The translations under genes were made by a program, and so were the position numbers. The notes beneath the pieces were generated by a model. That model saw only the letters and a program-made list of their open reading frames with translations. It was not told the origin of the DNA and did not search any database. Shown here piece after piece: positions 8,541 through 20,322 of a stretch of DNA of 64,000 nt; positions within the stretch are counted from its first letter, which is position 1, and every line of letters begins with the position of its first letter. The DNA comes from Elusimicrobiota bacterium (GTDB lineage: Bacteria; Elusimicrobiota; Elusimicrobia; UBA1565; UBA9628). The stretch covers positions 62,001 to 126,000 of the forward strand of contig JACQAZ010000021.1 in NCBI GenBank assembly GCA_016194705.1, in the 5' to 3' direction.

Positions 8541-10766
8541 ATGGTGAAGAGGGAAGCGGAGTTCATATTAGGAATCTGGCTGATCGCCAGCAGCATGCTC
8601 TCCTGTGCGGGCAGCTGCGACGGCGGCGGCGGTTCCACGAGCCCGACGCCGGCCCCCGCCCCCGCTCCGGCCCCAAGCACGGGTTCGCCTCCGAACAACC
8701 TCCCCTCTCCGCCCCCGGCTCCGCCTCCGACCAACGCGCCTCAGCCTCCCGCGCCGACCCCGGCGCCCGCTCCGGGGCCCGCGCCCGCGCCGGCGCCCGC
8801 GCCGACGCCGGCGCCGCAGACCACAGCGCCGCCTCCGCCGGCGGACCTCACCGTCGGGTCTCCCAAGCAGGACAGCACCAATCTCGTCAAGAACACCGAC
8901 GGGGAATTGACCCGAGCGGTGGCGTCCAACCTCAAGGCCGACACCCCGGAATCGGCGAGCGGAGGGGGGCAGGTCTGGAGCGCGCCGCGAGTCGCCGCGG
9001 TCACGGGCCGAGTCGTCGGGACGGTAGAGACCGACGGGCCCACGGCGCGGGCCGACATGAGCAGAGTCGCCAGCTCCGAGGACGACCTCAAGGAACTGCT
9101 CAAGCAGCAGCTCGATACGACCAAAGTGCAGCGCGGCAGCGTCGACCCGAAAGAGGTCCAAGGCGGCGTCATCAATCCGGGCGGTCAGACCACGACGGCC
9201 GACGCGGATGCTCGCCGGTATCAGTTGGACAACCTGATGCAGTTGGCCAGGAATAAATTTAATGTCGGCGACTGGCGCGGGGCGCTGGAGAATCTCAACT
9301 CCGTCCTGCGCCTCGATCCCAACCACGCGCACGCCCTAGCCAAGCGCTCCGAAGCGCTCAATCACTTGAAGCTATACAAGAACGCCGAAAAAGACGCGGT
9401 CAAGTCGATCTCGATCGAACCCAACAAGCCGCTCGCCTGGCAGCAGTTGGCGTGGTCCCTCCTCAAGCAGGGGCGCTACAAGGAAGCCCTCGAGGCGATC
9501 AACCGCGCCATCGCGCTCGACCCCAACAACGCGACGAGCTACGCGATCCGTTCCTACATCAAGGACGTCTTGGGAGACCACACGGGCGCCATGGCCGATC
9601 TGGAGCGGGCGGCCCTGCTCGATGCGCACTACCGCAGCACGCTCGAGCTGGCCAAGCAGCGCGGCAGGATCTACGATCCCAACGACGACGAGGACACGAT
9701 GGCCAATACGGTGGCCCGCGCCGGTGGACGGCTGCCGAGGTGGCCTGCCACCCTGGCCTTGGCCCTGTTGCTCCTGCTCGGGCTCGGCACGGGATTGGGC
9801 TACCGGCGCGGTCCGAAACCCGCCTCCGAGAAGCCGGCCGCCGCGATGATCGCCGAGAGGCCCGCGCCCGCGTTCGCCTCCGAAAAGGGCGGCAAGATGG
9901 TCGGCAAGTACGAGCTCGGCCAAGTCATCGGCCACGGAGGCATGGGCGAGGTCTACGAGGCCAAAGACCTGTCCCTCAATCGGCCCGTCGCGATCAAGAG
10001 GATGTCGACGCAGCTCGGCGAGCTCGGACCGGAAGGGCGCTCGCTCCTGCTCAAGGAAGCAAGAATGGTCGCCGCTCTGCATCATCCCGCGATCGTCGAC
10101 ATTTACGAGATCATCGAGAAGGGCGACGACCTTTATCTGGTCTTCGAGTTCGTCAGCGGAAAGACGGCCCAGCAGGTCCTCGCGGAGGCCGGCGGGCGGC
10201 TGAGCGTGCCGCTGGCGCTCGTCATCCTGCGCCCTGTCTGCCACGCCCTCTCGTTCGCCCACGGCCAGAACATGGTGCACCGCGACCTCAAGCCGGCGAA
10301 CATCATGATCACGGACCAGGGGATCGTGAAGCTGATGGATTTCGGGATCGCCCGCTCGCTCTCCGACGCCGCGCCGGTCTCGAGTTTCGGCTCGCTCCCG
10401 GCCGCGAAGACGGCCGCGGAGCGCACGCCGTTCGCGCACACCCAGATGGTCGTCGGGACGCCGTCTTACATGTCGCCCGAGACGGGCGAGGGCATCGTCT
10501 GCAAGGAGGCCGACATCTACTCGCTGGGAGTGACGCTTTACGAGATGCTCACGGGCCGGCTGCCCTTCGCCGTGGATGCGAGCGTCATGGACAAGTTGGC
10601 GATGAAGTGCTCGGCGCCGTCTCAGATCGTCCCGGAGCTCCCGAAAGGCGTCGACGAGCTCATCGGCTTGGCGCTGCAGCCCAAGCCGGAGCATCGCCTC
10701 AAGACCGCCGAGGAGTTCCTGACCAGGCTTGAGAAAATCTCCGGGGGTACGAAGGTCGCTACCTGA
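8541..10766 (+). CDS. Transmembrane Ser/Thr protein kinase with extracytoplasmic Pro-rich and TPR domains (copy 1)
   Basis: 741 aa. Order: signal-like N-terminus ending near SMLSCAGSC (possible but imperfect lipobox), a Pro/Ala-rich linker of about residues 35-100, several TPR units (about 220-385, e.g. LAWQQLAWSLLKQGRYKEAL), a membrane span at about 400-420 (TLALALLLLLGLG), then a Hanks-type kinase from about 453. Kinase motifs are the GHGGMGEV loop, VAIK lysine, HRDLKPANI catalytic loop, DFG as MDFGIAR, and GTPSYMSPE. With one export signal and one span, the kinase should be cytoplasmic and the TPRs outside, the reverse order of PASTA kinases. It is followed 21 bases later by a paralogue. 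Substrate unknown. Confidence 0.88.
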   Translation: MVKREAEFILGIWLIASSMLSCAGSCDGGGGSTSPTPAPAPAPAPSTGSPPNNLPSPPPAPPPTNAPQPPAPTPAPAPGPAPAPAPAPTPAPQTTAPPPPADLTVGSPKQDSTNLVKNTDGELTRAVASNLKADTPESASGGGQVWSAPRVAAVTGRVVGTVETDGPTARADMSRVASSEDDLKELLKQQLDTTKVQRGSVDPKEVQGGVINPGGQTTTADADARRYQLDNLMQLARNKFNVGDWRGALENLNSVLRLDPNHAHALAKRSEALNHLKLYKNAEKDAVKSISIEPNKPLAWQQLAWSLLKQGRYKEALEAINRAIALDPNNATSYAIRSYIKDVLGDHTGAMADLERAALLDAHYRSTLELAKQRGRIYDPNDDEDTMANTVARAGGRLPRWPATLALALLLLLGLGTGLGYRRGPKPASEKPAAAMIAERPAPAFASEKGGKMVGKYELGQVIGHGGMGEVYEAKDLSLNRPVAIKRMSTQLGELGPEGRSLLLKEARMVAALHHPAIVDIYEIIEKGDDLYLVFEFVSGKTAQQVLAEAGGRLSVPLALVILRPVCHALSFAHGQNMVHRDLKPANIMITDQGIVKLMDFGIARSLSDAAPVSSFGSLPAAKTAAERTPFAHTQMVVGTPSYMSPETGEGIVCKEADIYSLGVTLYEMLTGRLPFAVDASVMDKLAMKCSAPSQIVPELPKGVDELIGLALQPKPEHRLKTAEEFLTRLEKISGGTKVAT

Positions 10767-10787
10767 TTTTTTTGCGGGGAGGGTCTG

Positions 10788-13094
10788 ATGGAGAAGGGCC
10801 GGATTGTTTTTGGGGTCTTGGCGGCGGCGATGCTCCTCATGCCTTCCCGGCTGTTCGCTGGGACTGAGGGCGGCTTGTGCAATGTTCAAGGAGACTGCCC
10901 GCCGCCGCCGGGAGTGCAGATCGTTCCGGCGCCGTCGCCCAGTATTGCGCCGAGTCCGTTTCCAGCGCCCTATCCAGCCCCGGCGCCAACCGGCGGCGGG
11001 CCGCCGCCCGCGCCAACTCCCGCACCGGCTCCCGCACCGGCTCCTGCGCCAGCTCCCGCGCCAGCTGGCGGCGGGCCGCCGCCCGCACCAACTCCCGCGC
11101 CGGCTCCCGCCCCGGCTCCCGCCCCGGCTCCTGCTCCCGGCCCGGGTCCCGGTGACGGCAACCCGTACTCGGATCCGCCCCCCGAGGCCGCTCCGCCGCT
11201 GACCGCGAATCCGCCGCCTTCTCCGGCGGCGGCGCCGCACGGGACCACCGGCGTCGCGGCGCAGGGGGGAGCCAATTTGAATGTGCAGGGCGGCGGGAAT
11301 TCCACGCCGTTGCAGCAGGGGCAGCAAGCGCAGCGCTTCGGGGCTCCCGCGGTGTCGGGCCGGGTCCTCGGGGAGATTCGGACCGACGGCGTTTTTCGAG
11401 CCAGCGGATTCTCCGCGGCCGCTAGGGCCATGAACGAGACTCTGCGGGGGGCCAACTCGGGCGGCGGCCGCCAGGCCGGCGTCGACCCCAAGGAGATCCA
11501 AGCCTTCCTCGACAAGAGGATCGGACAGATCGCGGGACCGCTCGACGCGGACGCCATGGCGCGCAAGGCGTCGCACGACAAGCTGCTGGGCAACGCGCTC
11601 ACCAAGCTCAAGATGCGGGATTGGCGCGCGGCGCTCGCCGACCTCAACCTTCTGCTGACCAACGACCCGTACGACGCCCTGGCGCTGCACAAGCGCGCCG
11701 AGGCGGAGAACCACCTCGGCCTCTACAAGGAGGCCGAACTCGACGCGCGCAAAGCCCTTGCGCTCGATCCCGGCAGTGCCGGGGCCTGGCAGCAGCTGGC
11801 CTGGTCCTTGCTCAAGCAGGGCAGATATCAGGAAGCCTTGGAGGCGATCAACCGGGCGCTCGCGCTCGATCCGGCCAACGCGAACGATTACGCGATCCGG
11901 GCCTACATCAAGTCGATGCTCGGCGACCGCGACGGCGCGATCGCGGACCTCGAGAAGGCGGCTTTGCTCGACCCCCACTACCGCCACAAGCTCGATCTCG
12001 CCCGCCAAGGCGGCAGGATCTACGACCCGGGAGAGGACGAAGACTCGATCGCGGACATGGTCTCATCGGCTTTGGGAGGAGTCTCGCGCAGGCCCCTGGT
12101 GCTGGCGGGCCTCGCCGTTATTCTGCTTCTCGCCGTCGTCGGGGGCATGGTGATCAGGTACGGCAAGGCCGAGACCAAGCGCAAGCTGGCCGCCCTGACG
12201 CCCTGGACGCCCAAGCCCGCCTTGGTCTCGCCGAGCGGCGCGCCGATGATCGGCAAGTACGAGCTCGGCCGCGTCATCGGGAAGGGGGGCATGGGGGAGG
12301 TCTACGCGGCCAAGGACCTCTCATTGGGCCGTCCCGTGGCGATCAAGAAAATGGCCAACCTGCTGCCCGAGCTCGGAGAGCAGGGCCGCCAGCTTTTTAT
12401 CAAGGAGGCCAAGGTGGTGGCCTCCCTGCACCACCCCTCGATCGTCGACATTTACGAGATCATCGAACGCGGCAGCGAGGTCTACCTCGTCTTCGAGTTC
12501 GTCAACGGCAAGACGATCCACCAGCTGATCGCCGAGAAGACTCGCTTGACGCCGCAGCAGTCCCTGGCGATATTGAAGCCGGTTTGCCGAGCGCTCACCT
12601 TCGCGCACCATCACAATCTCGTGCACCGCGACCTCAAGCCGGCCAACATCATGATCACGGCCGAGGGGCATCTCAAGCTCATGGACTTCGGCATTGCGCG
12701 CTCGCTGGGCGACACCGCCGCCGGGAACGCGCAGATCGAGGGACAACGCCCTGACCTCTTCGCGCGGACCCGGACCGTCATGGGAACGCCCTCGTACATG
12801 CCGCCCGAGAGCGATTCCGGCATCGTCTCCAAGCAGGGCGACGTCTACGCCCTGGGCGTGACGCTCTACGAGATGCTGACGGGGAGGCTTCCTTACTCGG
12901 CCAAGGCCGGCGCACCCGAGAAGATCGCGATGCGCTACGCGCCGGCGACGACCTTGGTTCCCGGCCTGCCGCCCGCGATCGACACGCTCGTCAAGGACGC
13001 CCTCCAGCCTCAGCCCGACAAGCGCCTGCAGACCCCCATCGAATTCCTCTCGCGCCTGAAGGCGATCGTCGGCGAGACGGTGACTCCCTTCTAG
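10788..13094 (+). CDS. Transmembrane Ser/Thr protein kinase with extracytoplasmic Pro-rich and TPR domains (copy 2)
   Basis: 768 aa paralogue of the upstream gene with the same layout. A cleavable signal peptide is seen (MEKGRIVFGVLAAAMLLMPS, then RLFAG). The Pro/Ala linker (about residues 45-155) is encoded by a 75-base direct repeat. TPRs occupy about 255-410, one membrane span about 434-457 (LVLAGLAVILLLAVVGG), and the kinase starts at about 486 with GKGGMGEV, VAIKK, HRDLKPANI, MDFGIAR and GTPSYMPPE. A GGGGAGG ribosome site precedes the ATG. The kinase halves are more alike than the linkers, which is what a tandem duplication followed by linker drift would give. Hetero- or homodimer signalling is possible. 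Confidence 0.88.
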   Translation: MEKGRIVFGVLAAAMLLMPSRLFAGTEGGLCNVQGDCPPPPGVQIVPAPSPSIAPSPFPAPYPAPAPTGGGPPPAPTPAPAPAPAPAPAPAPAGGGPPPAPTPAPAPAPAPAPAPAPGPGPGDGNPYSDPPPEAAPPLTANPPPSPAAAPHGTTGVAAQGGANLNVQGGGNSTPLQQGQQAQRFGAPAVSGRVLGEIRTDGVFRASGFSAAARAMNETLRGANSGGGRQAGVDPKEIQAFLDKRIGQIAGPLDADAMARKASHDKLLGNALTKLKMRDWRAALADLNLLLTNDPYDALALHKRAEAENHLGLYKEAELDARKALALDPGSAGAWQQLAWSLLKQGRYQEALEAINRALALDPANANDYAIRAYIKSMLGDRDGAIADLEKAALLDPHYRHKLDLARQGGRIYDPGEDEDSIADMVSSALGGVSRRPLVLAGLAVILLLAVVGGMVIRYGKAETKRKLAALTPWTPKPALVSPSGAPMIGKYELGRVIGKGGMGEVYAAKDLSLGRPVAIKKMANLLPELGEQGRQLFIKEAKVVASLHHPSIVDIYEIIERGSEVYLVFEFVNGKTIHQLIAEKTRLTPQQSLAILKPVCRALTFAHHHNLVHRDLKPANIMITAEGHLKLMDFGIARSLGDTAAGNAQIEGQRPDLFARTRTVMGTPSYMPPESDSGIVSKQGDVYALGVTLYEMLTGRLPYSAKAGAPEKIAMRYAPATTLVPGLPPAIDTLVKDALQPQPDKRLQTPIEFLSRLKAIVGETVTPF
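10992..11141 (+). repeat. Two-copy 75-base coding minisatellite in the Pro/Ala linker
   Basis: The block starting GGCGGCGGGCCGCC occurs at 10992 and again at 11067, and the following CCAACTCCCGC/GCTCCCGC tracts repeat with it. Each unit encodes a GGGPPPAPTPAPAPA-type stretch. The period of 75 keeps frame, so copy-number change would only lengthen or shorten the linker. Confidence 0.75.
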
Positions 13095-13098
13095 CGCG

Positions 13099-15837
<2,739 letters not shown>

Positions 15838-15918
15838 ACCTTAAGACCGATGTACCATTTTGGGCGAAGGCAAGTCTACATTCCTAATAGCTCTGCGCGT
15901 TTATTCACAGCCCGCGTC

Positions 15919-15947
15919 TTGACGGGTCTTGGTCCTCGGGCTATGCT
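15919..15947 (+). promoter_or_regulatory. Sigma-70 type promoter of the pel locus
   Basis: TTGACG at 15919-15924 and TATGCT at 15942-15947 with a 17-base spacer. A GTG (15954) lies exactly 6 bases after the -10 box, so transcription probably begins at that codon; the better-supported translation start is ATG 15993, behind GGGGGAG. Confidence 0.72.
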
Positions 15948-15992
15948 TCCGTTGTGTCTGAAAGCGTTTTTCCGCTTTCCGGGGGAGCCCGG

Positions 15993-16832
15993 ATGAGCCG
16001 GCTTTGCCTTGCCGCGCTCGTCCTGTCGGCGCTGCCGTGCCTGGCGGCAGAGAGACCGAGCCTCTCGAGCGCCAAGCGGTGGACCTGCTATTACGGCCGC
16101 ACGCTTCCCCGGGAGGAATACGCTAGGCTGGACATGGCGGTATTGGAATCGGACGCCTTCGAGCCGCCGTCCGGCGCGGGAAGAAGCGGGCCGATCAAGA
16201 TCGGCTACGTCAGCGTCGGGCAGGTCGAGAAAAGCCGCTGGTACGCCGGGCTCGTGAAGGACAAGCCCTTCGTTCTGGAGCCCGACCCCGATTGGCCCGA
16301 CGCGCGGCGCGTGGACGTGCGCTCCGCGCAGTGGCAGGACTTGCTCATCGATCAGGTCATGCCGAAAGTGCTCGCCAAGGGCTACCGAGGATTTTTTCTC
16401 GACACCATTGACACCGCCGAATATCTCGAGAGCAAGGATCCGAAGAAATACGCCGGCAGCCTCGCGTCGATGGCGGCCTTCATCGTCCGCGTTCGAAGGC
16501 GTTTCCCCCACGCCCTGATTCTGACCAACAACGGCCTGCCCTTGCTGGCGAAGATCGGCCGCGAGATCGACGGGGCCGTGGTCGAAGACCTATATACGCG
16601 ATATGATTTCGGCCGCAAAACCTACGTGAAGACCGATCCTTCCGAAACGCGCGCCAATGAAGCGGCTCTGAAGTCCTTTGCGCGAAAGTTCGGCCGACCG
16701 GTCTTTGTGATCGTCTACTCGAAATCACCGAAGGGCGCCTTGGCCAAGGACGGAGTCGCTCGGTCCGTTTCCGCAGGTTTTCGGCCCTACGTCGCCACGG
16801 TCTCTCTCGATAAGTTCGGCGGAATTCCATGA
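15993..16832 (+). CDS. pelA1: PelA glycoside hydrolase part (GH114/TM1410-like), secreted
   Basis: 279 aa from ATG 15993, chosen because it follows GGGGGAG and begins a good signal peptide (MSRLCLAALVLSALPCLAA). An in-frame GTG at 15954 would add 13 residues and could be a leaderless start. The body is a GH114 barrel: WTCYYGR, KIGYVSVGQVE, GYRGFFLDTIDTAEY, LILTNNGLPLL and DGAVVEDLYTRYD, where Glu of VEDLY is a candidate catalytic acid. In Pseudomonas PelA this hydrolase is fused to a deacetylase; here the deacetylase is the next gene, overlapping by 4 bases. It should trim partly deacetylated GalNAc/GlcNAc polymer in the periplasm. Confidence 0.85.
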   Translation: MSRLCLAALVLSALPCLAAERPSLSSAKRWTCYYGRTLPREEYARLDMAVLESDAFEPPSGAGRSGPIKIGYVSVGQVEKSRWYAGLVKDKPFVLEPDPDWPDARRVDVRSAQWQDLLIDQVMPKVLAKGYRGFFLDTIDTAEYLESKDPKKYAGSLASMAAFIVRVRRRFPHALILTNNGLPLLAKIGREIDGAVVEDLYTRYDFGRKTYVKTDPSETRANEAALKSFARKFGRPVFVIVYSKSPKGALAKDGVARSVSAGFRPYVATVSLDKFGGIP

Positions 16833-18880
16833 AAGCTCTGGCCGGCTTTTTCCTCTTGCTCGCTTCATCGGCCGCCGCGGAGGCTCCGCTGCCGCGCAAA
16901 ATCCTCGCCTTCTACGACCGCTCGGCGATCTCGGGGGGCTTCAAGGACGAGTTCTTCACCGACATCCACCAGCGCGCCGAGATGCCGCTCAATTATCTCG
17001 GGATGGAGGTCGTCTACCGCGACCTGGCCGAGCCTCTGCCGGAGATCCGTGAGCTCAAGGATTATCGCGGGGTCTTGCTGTGGTTCGAGGCGCCCAAGAG
17101 CTTTGCCCCGGCTCCCTTCTGCCGCTGGTCCTCGCGCGCCCTCGACGCGGGCTTGAAGCTCGTGATCCTCGGGAGCATCCCGTTCGCCGAGGGCTCCGAG
17201 GAAGGGGAAACGCCGGAGGAGTGCCGGCGGGTCCTCTCAAGGCTGGGCGTCTCGTTCGATGGGATCCGCGAGCCCAACCCGGTCACGCTCGAGATTCCTG
17301 CGGGGCCTCACCCGATGGCCGAATTCGAGCGCAAGCTCTCGCCCGAGGAGCTCGAGCAGGTCCCTCGGATCGACGCCTTGCCGGGTGCCACGAGCTACCT
17401 CTCGGTTCTCCTGCGCGAGCCTCCCGAGGAGAAAAGCGACCCGATCGCGATCTCGGCCGCCGGCGGGATCGCCCTGAACCCGTTCGTCATGTACGAGAAC
17501 AAGGAGTTCGAACCGAACCAGCTGCGCTGGAGGCTCGACCCTTTCGCCTTCTTCGAGGCCGCCTTCGGCCTCCAAGGCCGGCCGCGCCCGGACCTCACGA
17601 CCGTCAACGGGCGCCGGCTCTTCTTCAGCCAGATCGACGGCGACAGCTTCTTCAACCCGTCTGAGACCGACCGCAGAAAGTGGAGCGCCCAAGTCTTCCT
17701 GGAGGAGATCCTGCTGGCCAGGCCCGACACGCCGTTCACTGCGTCCGTGATCGCGGGCTACTACGACCTGACGCGCTTCTCCTCGCCGCAGTCCCTCGCC
17801 CTGAGCCGCCGAATCCTCGGCCTTCCCAACGTCGAGCCCGCCACGCACGGCTACGCGCACCCTTTGCTCTGGTGGAGGAAGACGCTCGCCGTCGAAATCC
17901 CCGGCTACCGCTTCGACCCCGCCAAGGAAGTCGAGGCGTCCGCGGACCTCATCGACGAGAGGCTGCTGTCGGGCCGCAAGACCGGCCTCTTCCTTTGGAC
18001 CGGAGACGCGCTGCCGCCCGAGTCCGCGCTGGCGGCGGCGGCCAAGCGCGGGTTGAGGAACCTCAACGGAGGCTGGACGCGCTTCGACCGCCTCTACGAC
18101 AGCTACACCGGCGTCGCTCCGATCGGCCGCAAGCTCGGCGGCTTTCGGCAGATCTACGCCCCCGACTCCAACGAGGAGGTCTACACCGAGCTCTGGCACG
18201 GACCCTTTTACGGCTTCCGGGACGTCGTGGAGACCTTTGACAGGACCGAGTCGCCGCGGCGCGTGGCGCCCGTCGACGTCTACGTGCATTACTACAGCGC
18301 CGAAAAGATCGCAAGCCTCATCGTGCTCAAAAGGATCTACGACTGGGCGCGCGGCCAGCCGCTCTTCCCCGTCCATGCCGGCGAGTATTCAGAAATGGCT
18401 CAGGACTTCTTCGACATGCGCCTCGTGCCGCAGGGGAGCGACGGCTGGCGCCTCGAGGGGGGGGCTAAGCTCCGCACCGTGCGCTTCGACGGCGAGCGGC
18501 GCACGCCCGATCTCTCCCGCTCCAAAGGCGTGCTCGGGTGGAAGCGCTTCCAAGGGAGCCTCTATGTGTTCCTCGATGAATCGGGGGAACGCGAGCTCTT
18601 CCTTGCCGCGCGGCCGCCCGAACTGCCCCATATTGTCGAAGCGAACTTCGGCGTCCGCGCTTGGCGCTCGGAGGACGGGGCGGTCCGGTTCGAGAAAAAC
18701 GGCTGGTGGAAGGGGGAGCTCGAGCTTGGGGGCTTGAAGCCGTCTTCGCGCTACCGTGTCAGCGAGAAAGGCTCGGGGCGGGAGCTCGAGAGCGACCGCG
18801 AAGGAATGCTTCGCGTCGAGTTTCCGGACTCCGAGCGCGGCGGGCCGTCCCGCGCCGTGACCGTGGAGGCCTCTCCGTGA
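16829..18880 (+). CDS. pelA2: PelA deacetylase part, secreted
   Basis: 683 aa with a signal peptide (MKALAGFFLLLASSAAAEA). The central region is a NodB-like polysaccharide deacetylase as found in PelA: FFSQIDGDSFF (about residues 265-275, Asp-x-Asp metal/catalytic residues), ATHGYAHPLLWW (about 339, metal HxxxH), and APVDVYVHYYSAEK (about 476). A beta-rich C-terminal segment from about residue 520 is likely a carbohydrate-binding or accessory domain. It removes acetyl groups from the Pel polymer before export. ATGA overlap with the hydrolase gene and GTGA overlap with the next gene indicate one operon. Confidence 0.85.
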   Translation: MKALAGFFLLLASSAAAEAPLPRKILAFYDRSAISGGFKDEFFTDIHQRAEMPLNYLGMEVVYRDLAEPLPEIRELKDYRGVLLWFEAPKSFAPAPFCRWSSRALDAGLKLVILGSIPFAEGSEEGETPEECRRVLSRLGVSFDGIREPNPVTLEIPAGPHPMAEFERKLSPEELEQVPRIDALPGATSYLSVLLREPPEEKSDPIAISAAGGIALNPFVMYENKEFEPNQLRWRLDPFAFFEAAFGLQGRPRPDLTTVNGRRLFFSQIDGDSFFNPSETDRRKWSAQVFLEEILLARPDTPFTASVIAGYYDLTRFSSPQSLALSRRILGLPNVEPATHGYAHPLLWWRKTLAVEIPGYRFDPAKEVEASADLIDERLLSGRKTGLFLWTGDALPPESALAAAAKRGLRNLNGGWTRFDRLYDSYTGVAPIGRKLGGFRQIYAPDSNEEVYTELWHGPFYGFRDVVETFDRTESPRRVAPVDVYVHYYSAEKIASLIVLKRIYDWARGQPLFPVHAGEYSEMAQDFFDMRLVPQGSDGWRLEGGAKLRTVRFDGERRTPDLSRSKGVLGWKRFQGSLYVFLDESGERELFLAARPPELPHIVEANFGVRAWRSEDGAVRFEKNGWWKGELELGGLKPSSRYRVSEKGSGRELESDREGMLRVEFPDSERGGPSRAVTVEASP

Positions 18881-20322
18881 TCTTCTCCTGGTCGAAGCTC
18901 GCGGCCTTCTTCGCGGCGCTGATCGTGATCGCGTGGCTCATCTATCCGAACCAGTATTTCCGCGGGCTCATGCACCGCCGCGACTCGGACAGAAGTCTAT
19001 CGGTCAAGCTCTACCGGGACTATCTCTCCAGGCACCCGCACGACAAGAGCGCCATGCTGGCCCTGTCCGCCGCCTACGAGGCGCAGGCCGATCCGGAGGC
19101 GGGGATCCCCGTCATGGAAGGTCTTTATTCCCACAGGAAAGGGGACCTCGCCGTCGGCCGGGAATACCTCAAGCTTCTCGAGCGCTCCGGCCGCGAGGCG
19201 CAGGCCCAGGACCTGCGTTGGCGCCTCTTCGAAGACGCGCGCAAAGGCTCGGGAACCGACCGCCGGGAATTGGAGGAGCTTCTCTACGGCTATTACCAGA
19301 GAGCCGTGGTCGCCCAGGACGGCGTCGCCACCGTGCGCGCGCTGACCGCGCTCTCCCAGATCGCGAAGAATCGGCAGAGCTACCTCTCCGCCTTGGTGCG
19401 GCTGAACATGGCGCGCCGCGACTTCCCCGAGCTCATCAGGCTCCTCCAGGAGCTCAAGAAAGACGACCCTTCCGATCTCTACACTCGCCTGAGCCTCATC
19501 TACGTGTTCCAGATCAGGCGCGAGTTCGCCGCGGCCCTGCGCGAGGTCAACGAGGCCTTGATCGTCCATCCCGATCACGACGCGCTCTTGGGCGCGCGCG
19601 CCGCGATCTACGAGGCGCAGGGCCGGCTCGACCTCGCCTTGCCGGACCTCGAGCGCCTCGCCGCGCGCCAGCCCAAGGTGGCCTTGTGGCGCAGAGACCT
19701 CGCCGCGGCCTGGCTCAAGACGCGCGCGTTCGGCGAGGCGGCCCCGGCCTGCCGGGCTCTGCTCGAGCGCTTCCCGAAAGACGACGCGCTGTGGCGCCTG
19801 CTCATCTACGCCTACTCGGACCGCGGGCGCAGCGCCGAAGCCGCCGCCTTGCTCGAGGCCTACCTCGCCCGGTTCCCGGAAGACGCCGACGCGGTCGACC
19901 TGCTCGCCTTCCAGTACGAGATGCTCGGGCTCAAGGACAAAGAGCTCGCGGCGCTGGGCCGCTACGCGAGCGCCCACCCCGAGGACTCGGAACGGCGCCG
20001 GCGCTGGGCGCTCTTGCTGCTCTCGGTGGGGCGCTTGAGCGAGACGGCGGAGATGGTCCGCGAGCTGCTCAAATCGAGGCCGCAGGACAAGGAGCTTTGG
20101 TGGGGCCTCATCTACGGGCTCGCGGACGCCAAGCGCTACCGAGAGGCCGCAGCGCTCCTAGAGGAGTACCTGCGCGTCTTCCCGGGCGACCCCGACGCTG
20201 CCGACGAACTGATCCAGTCCTACCTCAAGGTGGGACAGAAGGCCAAGGCGATCGCCCTCCTGAAAAAGCATTTCGCCAGGCCCGGAGCCAAGCGCCCCCG
20301 GAGAACGCATGCGGCGCGCTAG
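18877..20322 (+). CDS. pelB1: PelB N-terminal equivalent: inner-membrane anchored TPR protein
   Basis: 481 aa. One membrane span near the N-terminus (LAAFFAALIVIAWLIYP) is followed by TPR-like helical pairs to the C-terminus, e.g. LSRHPHDKSAMLALSAAYEAQ and YAYSDRGRSAEAAALLEAYL. Pseudomonas PelB is a single protein with an inner-membrane span, about 19 TPRs and an outer-membrane barrel; here that architecture is cut into this gene and the next. It starts with GTG in a GTGA overlap with pelA2. In PelB the TPRs bind PelA and guide the polymer to the pore; the same role is inferred here. Confidence 0.8.
   Translation: MIFSWSKLAAFFAALIVIAWLIYPNQYFRGLMHRRDSDRSLSVKLYRDYLSRHPHDKSAMLALSAAYEAQADPEAGIPVMEGLYSHRKGDLAVGREYLKLLERSGREAQAQDLRWRLFEDARKGSGTDRRELEELLYGYYQRAVVAQDGVATVRALTALSQIAKNRQSYLSALVRLNMARRDFPELIRLLQELKKDDPSDLYTRLSLIYVFQIRREFAAALREVNEALIVHPDHDALLGARAAIYEAQGRLDLALPDLERLAARQPKVALWRRDLAAAWLKTRAFGEAAPACRALLERFPKDDALWRLLIYAYSDRGRSAEAAALLEAYLARFPEDADAVDLLAFQYEMLGLKDKELAALGRYASAHPEDSERRRRWALLLLSVGRLSETAEMVRELLKSRPQDKELWWGLIYGLADAKRYREAAALLEEYLRVFPGDPDAADELIQSYLKVGQKAKAIALLKKHFARPGAKRPRRTHAAR

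Noticed and set aside
8640..8830. CRISPR-like array in the proline-rich part of kinase 1
   Set aside because: The repeats are short in-frame Pro/Ala codons without constant repeat and spacer lengths.
10766..10775. T7 run between the two kinase genes as a terminator
   Set aside because: No stable hairpin precedes it, and a ribosome site and ATG follow at once; the pair is better read as one operon.
9372..12008. Long minus-strand open frame antisense to both kinases
   Set aside because: It mirrors the third-position GC bias of the real plus-strand genes, has Arg/Gly-rich low-complexity sequence, no recognisable domain, and crosses the gap between two confirmed genes.
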